Below are positions 53,200 to 62,202 of a DNA stretch of 64,000 bases, piece by piece. The notes under the pieces are model-generated. The model worked only from the letters and a program-made list of their open reading frames with translations. It was not told the DNA's origin and searched no databases. The position numbers were made by a program, and so were the translations under genes. How positions within the stretch are numbered: the stretch's first letter is position 1; each line of letters starts with the position of its first letter. Origin of the DNA: Saccharopolyspora rhizosphaerae (GTDB taxonomy: Bacteria > Actinomycetota > Actinomycetes > Mycobacteriales > Pseudonocardiaceae); the NCBI RefSeq assembly GCF_003931915.1, contig NZ_RSAA01000001.1, positions 248,001 through 312,000 of the forward strand, in the 5' to 3' direction.

Positions 53200-53212
53200 G
53201 GCACTCAGTGCC
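53200..53212. promoter_or_regulatory. GGCACTCAGTGCC palindrome at the 3' side of the TetR gene
   Basis: Identical to the palindrome at 53995-54007 in the TetR promoter. The two copies flank the whole TetR gene, 795 bp apart. Confidence 0.6.
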
Positions 53213-53222
53213 GTGAGGAACG

Positions 53223-53963
53223 TCAGCGCTCGATGTCGCGCAGGGCGTCCTGGACGCGCGTGGCGACCACGTCGGCCGAGGCCGAGGTCCGCACGGCCGC
53301 CACCACGACGGTCTCCGCGCGGTCGGACTCCCCGGTCGGCCACTGCCCCGACAGCGCCTCGGCGACCTGGCCGGTGGCGTGCCGCAGCGCGGCGCGGGCG
53401 TCGAGCTCTCCCCCGCTGCGCAACCACTGCCGCAGGACGTGGTTGTGCGCGGCGACCACCGCCGCCGCGGCCACCGCGGCGTGCAGCTCGGCGTCGGGCC
53501 GCCCGGCGAAGCGGGCGCGCAGGTACCGGGCGAAGACGCGCTGGTAGCGGTCGATGCTGGCGATCTCCTTGTCGCGCAAGGAAGGGACCTGCCTGGTCAG
53601 CTCCGAGCGCTTCAGCGAGACCTCGGGTTCCTCCAGGTACATGCCGAGCACGAACTCGGCCGCCTGCCCGAGCACCAGCAGGGCGTCGGCGTGCGGGTCG
53701 GCGGACTCCAACAGCTCCACGACTTCGGCCAGCCGTTCGTCGTGCCCGGGGAACACGACGTCCTCCTTGGACCGGAAGTACCGGAAGAAGGTCCGCCGGC
53801 CCACGCCGGCGGCTTCAGCGATCTGGTCCACGGTGGTCGCCTCGAAGCCCTGCTCGGCGAACTTCTCCAACGCGGCGACCGCGATCGCGCTGCGCACCTT
53901 CCGGCGGCCGTGCGGAGTTCGTCCGGAACGGGGCTTGGGCGCCGCAGCGACTGCCTCGGACAT
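53223..53963 (-). CDS. TetR family regulator next to fadE25
   Basis: 246 residues. HTH: RSAIAVAALEKFAEQGFEAT, TVDQIAEAAGVGRRTFFRYF, RSKEDVVFPG. The ATG at 53963 is 6 nt after a TATATT box with no Shine-Dalgarno sequence, so probably leaderless. The -35 region overlaps the palindrome GGCACTCAGTGCC, consistent with autorepression. Divergent from the acyl-CoA dehydrogenase, which it probably regulates; the ligand may be an acyl-CoA. Confidence 0.9.
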   Translation of the reverse strand: MSEAVAAAPKPRSGRTPHGRRKVRSAIAVAALEKFAEQGFEATTVDQIAEAAGVGRRTFFRYFRSKEDVVFPGHDERLAEVVELLESADPHADALLVLGQAAEFVLGMYLEEPEVSLKRSELTRQVPSLRDKEIASIDRYQRVFARYLRARFAGRPDAELHAAVAAAAVVAAHNHVLRQWLRSGGELDARAALRHATGQVAEALSGQWPTGESDRAETVVVAAVRTSASADVVATRVQDALRDIER

Positions 53964-53969
53964 GGCCGG

Positions 53970-54007
53970 AATATAACACCGGTGAATTGCTAGTGGCACT
54001 CAGTGCC
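53970..54007 (-). promoter_or_regulatory. TetR promoter with overlapping operator
   Basis: -10 TATATT (53970-53975) and -35 TGCCAC (53993-53998) with 17-bp spacing. The operator GGCACTCAGTGCC (53995-54007) covers the -35 box. Confidence 0.62.
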
Positions 54008-54102
54008 GTTACGATGAGCCGCGACATCAGGTCCGCCGCGTTACGCGGGCGGCATGCGACGTACCCCGCCGCGATGGTGCGACGGGACTAGGGAGGGACC
54101 CG

Positions 54103-55257
54103 GTGGACCCGAACTTCGACACCTACAAGCTCGCCGAGGAGCACGACGCGCTGCGCGACGCGGTGCGCGCTCTGGCGGAGAAGGAGATCGCGCCCCACGC
54201 GGCGGAGGTCGACGAGCAGGAGCGCTACCCGCAGGAAGCGCTCGACGCCCTGGTCAAGGCAGGATTCGCCGCGACCCACATCCCGGAGGAGTACGGCGGC
54301 GAGGGCGCCGACTCGGTGGCCACCTGCATCGTCATCGAAGAGGTCGCCCGCGTGTGCGGCTCCTCCTCGTTGATCCCGGCGGTCAACAAGCTCGGCACCA
54401 TGCCGATCCTCCTGTCGGCCTCGGAGGACCTCAAGAAGCAGGTCCTGCCCGCCATCGCCAAGGGCGAGACCACTGCGTCCTACGCGCTGTCCGAGCGCGA
54501 AGCCGGCTCCGACGCCGCGGCGATGAAGACCCGTGCCCGCCTCGACGGCGACAACTGGGTGCTCAACGGCAGCAAGTGCTGGATCACCAACGGCGGCGTG
54601 TCCAAGTGGTACACCGTCATGGCCGTCACCGACCCCGAGAAGGGCGCCAACGGCATCAGCGCGTTCGCGGTGCACGCCGACGACCCGGGCTTCACCGTCG
54701 GTCCGAAGGAGAAGAAGCTCGGCATCAAGGGCTCTCCCACCGTCGAGCTGTACTTCGAGGACGCCACCATCCCGGCCGACCGGATCATCGGCGAGCCGGG
54801 CACCGGTTTCAAGACCGCGCTGAAGACCCTCGACCACACGCGCCCGACGATCGGCGCGCAGGCGGTCGGCATCGCGCAGGGTGCGCTGGACCAGGCCCTG
54901 GCCTACGTCAAGGAGCGCAAGCAGTTCGGCAAGGCCATCGCGGACTTCCAGGGCGTGCAGTTCATGCTCGCCGACATGGCGATGAAGGTCGAGTCGGCCC
55001 GGCAGATGGTCTACGTGGCCGCGGCCCGCGCCGAGCGCGGTGAGCCGGACCTCGGCTTCATCTCGGCCGCTGCGAAGTGCTTCGCCTCCGACGTGGCCAT
55101 GGAGGTCACCACCGACGCCGTCCAGCTCTTCGGCGGCGCCGGCTACACCCGCGACTTCCCGGTCGAGCGCATGATGCGCGACGCCAAGATCACCCAGATC
55201 TACGAGGGCACGAACCAGGTCCAGCGCATGGTGATGGCGCGCAACCTGCTGAAGTGA
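54103..55257 (+). CDS. fadE25: Acyl-CoA dehydrogenase, FadE25 type
   Basis: 384 residues; FAD-dependent first step of acyl-CoA beta-oxidation. EEHDALRDAVRALAEKEIAP, HIPEEYGGEGADSVATCIVI, SYALSEREAGSDAA, KCWITNGG, and the catalytic Glu in QIYEGTNQVQR follow the mycobacterial FadE25 sequence closely along its length. GTG start after AGGGAGGG. Divergent TetR control; strong terminator after it. Confidence 0.94.
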   Translation: MDPNFDTYKLAEEHDALRDAVRALAEKEIAPHAAEVDEQERYPQEALDALVKAGFAATHIPEEYGGEGADSVATCIVIEEVARVCGSSSLIPAVNKLGTMPILLSASEDLKKQVLPAIAKGETTASYALSEREAGSDAAAMKTRARLDGDNWVLNGSKCWITNGGVSKWYTVMAVTDPEKGANGISAFAVHADDPGFTVGPKEKKLGIKGSPTVELYFEDATIPADRIIGEPGTGFKTALKTLDHTRPTIGAQAVGIAQGALDQALAYVKERKQFGKAIADFQGVQFMLADMAMKVESARQMVYVAAARAERGEPDLGFISAAAKCFASDVAMEVTTDAVQLFGGAGYTRDFPVERMMRDAKITQIYEGTNQVQRMVMARNLLK

Positions 55258-55269
55258 GCGGCTGACACC

Positions 55270-55304
55270 GCGTGCCCCGGCGGACCCGGTCCGCCGGGGC
55301 ACGC
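55270..55304 (+). terminator. Terminator after fadE25
   Basis: A perfect 15-bp stem, GCGTGCCCCGGCGGA and its complement, with loop CCCGG, begins 13 bp after the stop. Confidence 0.75.
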
Positions 55305-55394
55305 GCGTGAGGGAGGGCCGGCGACACCGGTCGATCGCGCTGGAGCGAGCTGCGCACCCGCCGAGCGTCGGTGGTGGCTGCTACCTGTAGCCGC

Positions 55395-55890
55395 ATGACC
55401 GACGACCGGTCACCTTGGAGGCCAGGGCGATCCCCGGCCCGTGGCCGGACGCTGAACCCGTTCGTCGTCCTGGACGACGCGGCCGGGTTCAGCGCCTTCG
55501 CGGAACAGGTCGTCGACGCGGTCGAAGTCACCGACGCCAGGACGCTCACCCCGGCGGGCACGCTCATCCACGCCGAACTCGCCCTCGGTGACTCGTTGCT
55601 GCTGCTGGCCGATCGACACGACGGGTGGGCGCCGCGACCGGGCCTGCTGCAGGTGTGGGTCGCGGACGTCCGAGCCGTGCTCGACCGTGCCGTCGAACAC
55701 CAGGCCACCGTCGTGACGCCGCCGACGCCCTTCTACGGCTCGGTGACCCTCGCCCGGCTCCAGGACCCGTGGGGGGGCCTCTGGTGGGCTACCAGCCCGT
55801 GCCCTCCAGACGGACCCGAAGCCGGTCTGGGAGGGCGGGCCGGACACCGTCTTCCGGACGCTCGACGAACACCTGCGCGCCCAGCCGTAG
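55395..55890 (+). pseudogene. VOC/glyoxalase family protein, frameshifted C-terminus
   Basis: The frame reads NPFVVLDDAAGFSAFAEQVV, IHAELALGDSLLLLADRHDG, FYGSVTLARLQDPWGGLWW normally. Then two closely spaced losses near 55788 and 55800 move it through YQPVP in a second frame to TDPKPVWEGGPDTVFRTLDE and HLRAQP in a third, ending at TAG 55888. The intact form would be about 165 residues. Confidence 0.7.
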
Positions 55891-55999
55891 GTCGAGGTCC
55901 TCACCGGTCCTGTGCGGGCGGACCGCCTTCGAGATGTCGGTGGAGCCAGGCGCCACCACACTGAGTTCACTCGACGCAAGGCCCGACACAGGAGTGGCC

Positions 56000-56461
56000 A
56001 TGACCGCGCTTGGGAGCTTGTTCACCTTCATCGGCCGGATCTTGATCGGCATCATCCTCATCGCGCACGGCTGGCAGAAGCTCATGGTCTGGGGCGTGCC
56101 GACCACGGCGCAGAACTTCAGCCAGATGGGCATCCCACTGCCCCAGGTCGCGGCCTGGTACGCGACCATCGTCGAACTCGTCGGTGGGATCCTGCTGATC
56201 CTCGGCCTCGCCCTGCCGCTGGTGGGCCTCGCCGTGGCGATCAACATGGCCGGCGCGATCCTCTTCGTCCACCTGCCCCACGGCCTGTTCGCCCCCAACG
56301 GCTTCGAGCTGCCGCTTGCCGTGGGCGCGGCCGCGCTGGCGATGGGCTTCAACGGCGGCAACTGGTCGATCGACCACGCCGTGTTCGGCCGCCGCGGGAG
56401 GCGTGGTCGCAAGCCGGCGGACGAAGCCACGACGTGGGACCGGCCCAGCGACACCTACTGA
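56000..56461 (+). CDS. DoxX family membrane protein
   Basis: 153 residues, four helices: FIGRILIGIILIAHGWQKLM, YATIVELVGGILLILGLALP, VAINMAGAILFVHLPHGLFA, VGAAALAMGFNGGNWSIDHA. The HGWQK motif and late GGxWSxD are DoxX hallmarks. AGGAG precedes the ATG. In mycobacteria DoxX proteins join superoxide/thiol redox complexes; the partner is not seen here. Overlaps the converging YkvA-like gene by 7 bp. Confidence 0.88.
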   Translation: MTALGSLFTFIGRILIGIILIAHGWQKLMVWGVPTTAQNFSQMGIPLPQVAAWYATIVELVGGILLILGLALPLVGLAVAINMAGAILFVHLPHGLFAPNGFELPLAVGAAALAMGFNGGNWSIDHAVFGRRGRRGRKPADEATTWDRPSDTY

Positions 56462-56931
56462 GGCTCTCCCGGGTCGACCGCACGCCGCTCGTCTCGGGCG
56501 GCGATGTAGTTGCCCGACTCGGCGTAGAGGCTGGTCAGCAGCCAGCTGGCCACGCCGATGTCGTCGCCGATGCCCAGCAGCGGCAGGAACTCCGGGATGA
56601 GGTCGACCGGCGAGACCAGGTAGACCAGCGCGATCAGCCACAGCAGGAGCTGGTAGCGCGGCAGCTGCGGGTTCTCGCCCCACGCGGTCACCCGCAGCAT
56701 CGTCGGCACAGCGCGGACCCGGGCCACCGGGGAGCCGCCCGCGGCCGCGCGGTGCGCGCGAGCGGCGGCGCGCAGCGGGGATCGCCGCACCCGGGCCACC
56801 AGGCCGGCGACCGCGATGCCCAGTCCCCCGGCCATCAGCCCGACCGGCAGCAGCCAGCCGCCGGCGTCACCGCCGAAGGCGATCGCCACCACCGCTCCGG
56901 CGACGAGCAGCAGGACTCCGAACACGATCAC
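56455..56931 (-). CDS. YkvA-like (DUF1232) membrane protein
   Basis: 158 residues. Two N-terminal helices (IVFGVLLLVAGAVVAIAFGG, WLLPVGLMAGGLGIAVAGLV), then a DUF1232 core LWLIALVYLVSPVDLIPEFL and LLGIGDDIGVASWLL. GTG start after AAGGAG. Function unknown. Confidence 0.82.
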   Translation of the reverse strand: MIVFGVLLLVAGAVVAIAFGGDAGGWLLPVGLMAGGLGIAVAGLVARVRRSPLRAAARAHRAAAGGSPVARVRAVPTMLRVTAWGENPQLPRYQLLLWLIALVYLVSPVDLIPEFLPLLGIGDDIGVASWLLTSLYAESGNYIAARDERRAVDPGEPQ

Positions 56932-57046
56932 GCGCGCACTCCTTCCGCAGCCTCCGCTGATCAGCCTGCCACGGATCGGCTTCATCCGGCGGGAGCGGGT
57001 GTTCCGTGGCACCTTCAACATCGAACTGCGCCGAGGGGAGGGACAC

Positions 57047-58672
57047 GTGGTCGACCAGGCCGACACCGGTGTTCGACGCCCCTCACTGGCCCGCGCGAGC
57101 GCCGCGATGGCCGTGGCCACCGCGACCAGCAGGGTCAGCGGACTGCTCGCCAAGGTGCTGCTGGTCGTCGTGCTCGGTCTGGGCGTGGTCAACGACTCCT
57201 ACACCGTGGCCAACACGCTGCCGACCGTCGTCAACGAACTGCTGCTCGGCGGGGTGCTGACCAGCATCGCAGTGCCGCTGCTGGTGCGCGCGCAGCAGGA
57301 AGGGCCGAAGCAGGGCGAGTCCTACGCCCAGTGGATGATCACCATGGGCGGGGTGCTGCTCGTGGTGGCCACCGCGGTGGCGGTCGCCTGCGCCGGGCTG
57401 CTCACCGCGCTGTACCTGGGCGCCGACACGCGGGCCAACGCGGAGCTGACCACCGCCTTCGCCTACCTGCTGCTGCCGGGCATCGTCTGCTACGGCATGT
57501 CGGCGCTGCTGCAGGCGATCCTCAACGTGCGCGGTGTCTTCGGGACTCCGGCGTGGGCTCCGGTGGTCAACAACCTCGTCGTCATCGGCACGGTCGTGGT
57601 CTACGCGCTGGTGCCCGGGGAGATCTCCACCGACCCGGTGCGCATCGGTGAACCGAAGCTGCTCGTGCTGGGGCTGGGGACCCTGGCGGGCATCACCGCC
57701 CAGCTGCTGGTGATGGTCCTGTCGTTGCGGCGCAGCGGGTTCCGCTACCGGTGGCGCTGGGGCTGGGACCGCCGGCTCTCGGAGTTCGGCGGACTGGCCG
57801 GCTGGGTTGTGCTCTACACGTTGATCAGCCAGGCCGGGATGGTGGTGATCACCCGGGTCACCGCGCAGGGCACCCCGGGCAGCGTGGCGACGTTCAACTA
57901 CGCGTGGCTGCTGTCGCAGGTGCCCTACGGCGTGCTGGGGGTGTCGCTGCTGACGGCGCTGATGCCGCGGATCAGCGAGGCCGCCGCGGCCGGGCGGACG
58001 CGCGCCTTCGTCGACGACGTGGCGTGGGGGACGCGGATGACCGCGGTGCTGCTGATGCCGGTCAGCGCGCTGCTGGTGGTGGCCGGCGGCCCGCTGTCGG
58101 TGGCCTTCTTCTCGCTGGGCGCCAGCGATGTGGCCGCCGCCGGGCGGCTCGGCTGGGCGCTGGCGGCCGCCGCTGCGGGGGTGGTGCCCTTCGGGATCAC
58201 CATGCTGCAGCTGCGGGCCTTCTACGCGATGCACGACGCGCGCACGCCGACCTGGATCAACGTGATCATGGTCGTGGTGCGCAGCGCGCTGTGCTACCTG
58301 GTGCTGGCCACGGTCGAGCCGGAGCACCTGGTGCTGGGCGTGACCGCGGCGATGTCGGCGAGCTTCCTGCTGGGCGCGGTCGTCGGGCAGGTGTGGTTGC
58401 GGGTCCGCCTCGGCCCGCTCCGCACGGCGTCGACGCTGCTGGGCTGCTCACGCGCACTTGTGGCCGGGGTGGCCGGTGCGGTGTGCTCGCTCGCAGCCCT
58501 GTCCGGTGCGCGGTCGCTGGTCGGGCCGGTGAGCCCGATGGTCGACGCGTGGCTGGCGCTGCTGCTGCACGGGGTGGTCGTGCTCGCGGTCAGCGTCGGC
58601 GTCCTGGCGCTGCTGCGGGCGCCCGAGCTGAAGCCGGCCCTGCAGAAGCTGGGCCGGCTCGCTCGTCGCTGA
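57047..58672 (+). CDS. murJ: MurJ/MviN family lipid flippase
   Basis: 541 residues with about 14 helices. MATE-like MurJ fold: ATATSRVSGLLAKVLLVVVL, VANTLPTVVNELLLGGVLTS, YLLLPGIVCYGMSALLQAIL, RAFYAMHDARTPTWINVIMV. It probably exports lipid II or a related lipid-linked precursor. GTG 57047 follows GGGGAGGGA. It converges directly on gatD with no intergenic base. In this order the window shows three genes for lipid II handling side by side. Confidence 0.9.
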   Translation: MVDQADTGVRRPSLARASAAMAVATATSRVSGLLAKVLLVVVLGLGVVNDSYTVANTLPTVVNELLLGGVLTSIAVPLLVRAQQEGPKQGESYAQWMITMGGVLLVVATAVAVACAGLLTALYLGADTRANAELTTAFAYLLLPGIVCYGMSALLQAILNVRGVFGTPAWAPVVNNLVVIGTVVVYALVPGEISTDPVRIGEPKLLVLGLGTLAGITAQLLVMVLSLRRSGFRYRWRWGWDRRLSEFGGLAGWVVLYTLISQAGMVVITRVTAQGTPGSVATFNYAWLLSQVPYGVLGVSLLTALMPRISEAAAAGRTRAFVDDVAWGTRMTAVLLMPVSALLVVAGGPLSVAFFSLGASDVAAAGRLGWALAAAAAGVVPFGITMLQLRAFYAMHDARTPTWINVIMVVVRSALCYLVLATVEPEHLVLGVTAAMSASFLLGAVVGQVWLRVRLGPLRTASTLLGCSRALVAGVAGAVCSLAALSGARSLVGPVSPMVDAWLALLLHGVVVLAVSVGVLALLRAPELKPALQKLGRLARR

Positions 58673-59398
58673 CTACTTGCGGTTGCGCACGTGCACGCGG
58701 GTGCGTTCGGTGCGCAACGCCGTGAGCTCCGGTGGGTCCGGCAGCGGCTCGAGGGGTTCGCCGAGGGCCCACTCCAGCAGCAGGTCGGCCAGCTTCGGGT
58801 TCCGCGCGAGGACGGGGCCGTGCAGGTAGGTGCACACGACGTGGCCGCTCACGGCGCCTTCGGCCTCCGCGTGGCCGTTGCCGGTGCCGCGCATCACCCG
58901 GCCCAGCGCGTGCGAGCCGGGGCCGAGGACGGTGCGGCCGAGGTGGTTCTCGAACCCGGTGAGCACGCCGATGCCGCCGAGGGTGGCCTGGGTGGTGACC
59001 TCGCCGATGGCGCGTCCGCGACCCGGTTCGGTGGCGGCGTCGACCAGGCCGAGCCCTTCGTGGCGCTGCCCGTCGCCGGTGACGAAGGTCGTGCCCAGAA
59101 CCTGCAGCCCGCCGCAGATGCCCAGCACCGGCACCCCGCGCTGCACGGCACGGGTCAGTCCCCCGCCCCGGCGCAGGAAGCGGACGGCGGCGACCTGGGC
59201 GACGTCTTCGCCGCCACCGATGAGGTAGAGGTCGCAGTCCTCCGGCACGGCGTCGTCGGAGGAGAGCACGGTGACCAGTTCGCTGCCGATGCCGCGCCAG
59301 CGCAGGCGTTGTCCCAGCACGATCGCGTTGCCGCGGTCGCCGTAAGTGCCCAGCAGGTCGGGCAGCACGAGTGCGATGCGGACCCGTTCCCCGGTCAT
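58673..59398 (-). CDS. gatD: Lipid II isoglutaminyl synthase, glutaminase subunit GatD
   Basis: A 241-residue class I glutamine amidotransferase of CobB/CobQ type: VLPDLLGTYGDRGNAIVLGQ, IGGGEDVAQVAAVRFL, nucleophile Cys in GICGGLQVLG, and His in CTYLHGPVL. It supplies ammonia to MurT, which amidates the D-Glu of lipid II. Its ATG overlaps the murT stop (ATGA), as expected for the complex. Confidence 0.93.
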   Translation of the reverse strand: MTGERVRIALVLPDLLGTYGDRGNAIVLGQRLRWRGIGSELVTVLSSDDAVPEDCDLYLIGGGEDVAQVAAVRFLRRGGGLTRAVQRGVPVLGICGGLQVLGTTFVTGDGQRHEGLGLVDAATEPGRGRAIGEVTTQATLGGIGVLTGFENHLGRTVLGPGSHALGRVMRGTGNGHAEAEGAVSGHVVCTYLHGPVLARNPKLADLLLEWALGEPLEPLPDPPELTALRTERTRVHVRNRK

Positions 59399-60789
59399 CG
59401 CCGACTCCTGGCCAGCACGTCGCGGAAGGCGGTGTAGTTGGCGATCACGTCGGGCACCCGGCCGTCGGTGCCGCCGAGCGCGACCTCCACGGTGGAGGCG
59501 ACCGTGGCGGGGACCTGGGCGTAGCGCAGGCGGACCGCCAGGTCCAGGGCCCGGTCGCCCGCGACCTGCACGGGTCGGCCGCGCAGCATCTCGAAGTCGA
59601 CGTCCCACAGCCAGGACACGTCGTAGCCGTCGGCTTCGCGGCTGTTGACCACCAGCACCAGCGGTTCGTCGTTGCCGGAGACCAGGTCGAGCATCTCCAG
59701 CCAGCTGGCGGGGTTCTTGGCCAGCAGCAACCGCACCTTGCGGCCACCGATGCGAACGGTGTCGTAGCGCCCGGCGGCCTGCGAGATGCGGCGGATGCGG
59801 GCCAGCGCTGGGGCTTCCTCACCGCCGAGGTGCAGGGCCGCGGCGAGCGCGAACGTGGCGTTGACCCTGTTCACGTGCCCGGGCAGCGCGAGGGCGAGTT
59901 CGTGGTGGGTGCCGGCGGCGTCGAGGACACCGGTGTCGGTGACCTCCCAGTCCGCGGCCGGGCGGGCCAGGCCGCACTGGCAGCGCCAGTCGCGGTCGAC
60001 GTCGCCGATGAAGGCACCGCAGCGGGGGCAGTTGAGCGCGTCGTCGCGCCAGCGCACGCCGCCCGAGACCCAGGTGACGTTCGGGTGCCCGGAGGCGGCG
60101 AAGACGATGTTGGGGTCGTCGCGGTTGGCCACGACCTGGGCGCCGGGCGCGCGGGCGAGCGCCCGGCGCAGGCTGGCGGCCACCGTGCGGACTTCACCGA
60201 CCCGGTCGAGCTGGTCGCGGCTGAGGTTGAGCAGCAGGATCGCAGCCGGTTCGAAGCGCTCGGTGACCTGCGCCAGGTGCAGCTCGTCGACCTCCAGCGC
60301 GGCGAACGGGGCGTCGAGCTTGGTCATCAGCGCGGCGACGTGGCCGTCGAGCATGTTGGCGCCGGTGGCGTTGCTGACCGCCGGTGCCTGGGCGCGCAGC
60401 GCTTCGGCGACCATCTGAGTGGTGGTGGTCTTGCCGTTCGTTCCGGTGACCATGACGACACGCCGACCGGTTGCCAGCCGTTCCAGCAGGCTGGGTTGTA
60501 GCGTCAGCGCGAGTCGGCCGCCGATCATGCCGCCAGAACCGAGACCGAGCCGCTGGGACAGCGACGCGGCCATCCGGCCGGTGTTGACGGCCAGGGCGCT
60601 GCGCAGGTCCAGCCGACGTTGACGTTCGGCCGGTGGCCGCGTCGGCGCGGGAACGACCTCCCAGCGCTGGCCGGTGCTGCGCCGCTGGTCAGGTGGCCGG
60701 TGCTGTCCGGTGCGCTGCTCCGGCGCTTCGCGCTGGGCCGGTGTCTGGTCGACCGAGGGTCCGTCGGTCTCCCGAGTGGTGTCGGTCAT
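59395..60789 (-). CDS. murT: Lipid II isoglutaminyl synthase, Mur ligase-like subunit MurT
   Basis: 464 residues. P-loop MVTGTNGKTTTT, Mur ligase central domain, and the Zn ribbon CPRCGAFIGDVDRDWRCQC that marks MurT. C-terminal DUF1727-like part with EMLDLVSGNDEPLVLVVNSR. The first 55 residues are a polar, Pro/Gln/Arg-rich extension not seen in typical MurT. It forms the ATP-dependent amidating complex with GatD. Confidence 0.93.
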   Translation of the reverse strand: MTDTTRETDGPSVDQTPAQREAPEQRTGQHRPPDQRRSTGQRWEVVPAPTRPPAERQRRLDLRSALAVNTGRMAASLSQRLGLGSGGMIGGRLALTLQPSLLERLATGRRVVMVTGTNGKTTTTQMVAEALRAQAPAVSNATGANMLDGHVAALMTKLDAPFAALEVDELHLAQVTERFEPAAILLLNLSRDQLDRVGEVRTVAASLRRALARAPGAQVVANRDDPNIVFAASGHPNVTWVSGGVRWRDDALNCPRCGAFIGDVDRDWRCQCGLARPAADWEVTDTGVLDAAGTHHELALALPGHVNRVNATFALAAALHLGGEEAPALARIRRISQAAGRYDTVRIGGRKVRLLLAKNPASWLEMLDLVSGNDEPLVLVVNSREADGYDVSWLWDVDFEMLRGRPVQVAGDRALDLAVRLRYAQVPATVASTVEVALGGTDGRVPDVIANYTAFRDVLARSRR

Positions 60790-60858
60790 GCGTCGCCTCC
60801 CCCCTCGGGCGGCCGTCGCACGCGGCGCGCCCTGTCGGCTCAGGGCGGCGCGACACCG

Positions 60859-61029
60859 CTATTCGGCCGCACTGGAGTGCGCCGCCCGTCGCTTCTCGGC
60901 CAGTGTGGCTCGGGCGCGGCGAAACAGCGCGACGATCAAGAGCACGAGACCGGTGGTGATCGCGGCCGGTCCCACCCAGCCGTCGATGCCGTTCGAGGCG
61001 GCGGCATCGAGCTGAACTGCGGTGAACAT
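60859..61029 (-). CDS. Tiny single-helix membrane protein upstream of murT
   Basis: 56 residues: MFTAVQLDAAAS, then the helix WVGPAAITTGLVLLIVALF and a basic tail RRARATLAEKRRAAHS. GGAAAGGGGA lies 5 nt before the ATG. It ends 69 bp before murT starts and may lead this operon. Family unknown. Confidence 0.6.
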   Translation of the reverse strand: MFTAVQLDAAASNGIDGWVGPAAITTGLVLLIVALFRRARATLAEKRRAAHSSAAE

Positions 61030-61403
61030 CGGGGTCCCCTTTCCGAAGGTCGGGGGGAGGGGTGCACGTCGTGAGTGCGGTCACGCCCATAATCCGGCGC
61101 TACCGAACCCGGCGGCAGCGCAGACTTACCCGCACTTCCCGCTATCGGGGAGTTTTCACTCGCGCTGATTCCGCGCGAGGACGCAGTGTGATCACGTGGT
61201 CGGCTCGGGAGATCAGAGCCGGATTCATGGAAGGTGCGTTTTTCTTGCCGCTGCGGAACTTTGAGGCCGAATGGCGGAGTGACCACGTCCGCGCGATCCC
61301 CCGTTGGGGTTCTTCGTGCCAATACGCTCGGCGATCAACGAATGTGCAATTACGCTCGGATTCGATCCCGACGGCGTCCGTCAAGATCCGAAGGGAGCCG
61401 ACC

Positions 61404-61505
61404 GTGATCGAACTCCTGCTGCTGCTGGGCCTCTTCGCCTTCGCCGGAATCGGCTGGACCGCGTGGGACATCCGCAACGACCTGCGCCGCCGCAAGCTCA
61501 AATGA
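61404..61505 (+). CDS. Tiny single-helix membrane protein, 33 residues
   Basis: VIELLLLLGLFAFAGIGWTA, then WDIRNDLRRRKLK: one membrane helix and a basic cytoplasmic tail. GTG start after AAGGGAG; a terminator follows 14 bp later. A clear SD, compact helix-tail layout and terminator make it a real small gene. Function unknown. Confidence 0.6.
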   Translation: MIELLLLLGLFAFAGIGWTAWDIRNDLRRRKLK

Positions 61506-61519
61506 GGAGCGCATCTGCG

Positions 61520-61562
61520 AACGAGGGGCCCCGCCGGAGAGAGGCAGGCGGGGTCCCTCGTT
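61520..61562. terminator. Bidirectional terminator between the tiny gene and rpf
   Basis: AACGAGGGGCCCCGCC and GGCGGGGTCCCTCGTT pair with one G-U in an 16-bp stem; loop 11 nt. The minus-strand rpf gene ends 31 bp further right. Confidence 0.7.
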
Positions 61563-61593
61563 CACGCGCACCCTGGTCCGGAGACCGGGTGGG

Positions 61594-62202
61594 TCACTTG
61601 AGCAGCAGCTGCTGACCCGGGAAGATCTTGTTCGCGTCGTGGACGTCCGAACGGTTCTTCTCGAAGATCCGCTCCCAGCTCACACCGCTCTTCTCGGCGA
61701 TGCTGCTGAGCGTGTCACCGGCCTGCACGGTGTAGGTGTTCGACACCTCGACCGTCTTCTTGACCGGGTTCTTCTTCTTGGGGGTGGACTTCTTCTCGCT
61801 GGAGCTGCCCGAGGCGACGTCCTGGTGCTCGGCACTGCCGCTCTTGGTCAGACCGGCCTTCTTCGAGCAGGACGGCCACGCGTTCGGGCCCTGCGCCTGC
61901 AGCACGCGCTCGGCGACGGCGATCTGCTGGGACTTGCTGGCCTGCGCGGCGTTCGAGCCGTACTCGGTGCCGCCGTAGGCCGACCAGGTGGACTGGTTGA
62001 ACTGCAGACCACCGTAGTAACCGTTGCCGGTGCTGGTGCTCCAGTTGCCACCGCTCTCGCACTGGGCCACGGCGTCCCAGGTGGACTCCGAGGCGGCGTT
62101 GGCCGGGGCGGTCATCGCGAACGGCGCGGCGACCACAGCGCCGGCGAGGGCGGCGCGGGTGAAGTTGCGACGGGTGTTGCTGACCTTGCGGTGCTTGCCC
62201 AT
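61594..62202 (-). CDS. Resuscitation-promoting factor-like transglycosylase with LysM
   Basis: 202 residues. Signal peptide NFTRAALAGAVVAAPFAMTA ending ANAA. Rpf domain, residues about 43-115: WDAVAQCESGGNWSTSTGNG with the catalytic Glu, GGLQFNQSTWSAYGG, and two Cys. Ser/Lys-rich linker. C-terminal LysM (YTVQAGDTLSSIAEKSGVSW, FPGQQLLLK) binds peptidoglycan. It is secreted and cleaves peptidoglycan, promoting growth or spore germination. The ATG at 62202 has GGAG 12 nt upstream. Confidence 0.92.
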   Translation of the reverse strand: MGKHRKVSNTRRNFTRAALAGAVVAAPFAMTAPANAASESTWDAVAQCESGGNWSTSTGNGYYGGLQFNQSTWSAYGGTEYGSNAAQASKSQQIAVAERVLQAQGPNAWPSCSKKAGLTKSGSAEHQDVASGSSSEKKSTPKKKNPVKKTVEVSNTYTVQAGDTLSSIAEKSGVSWERIFEKNRSDVHDANKIFPGQQLLLK

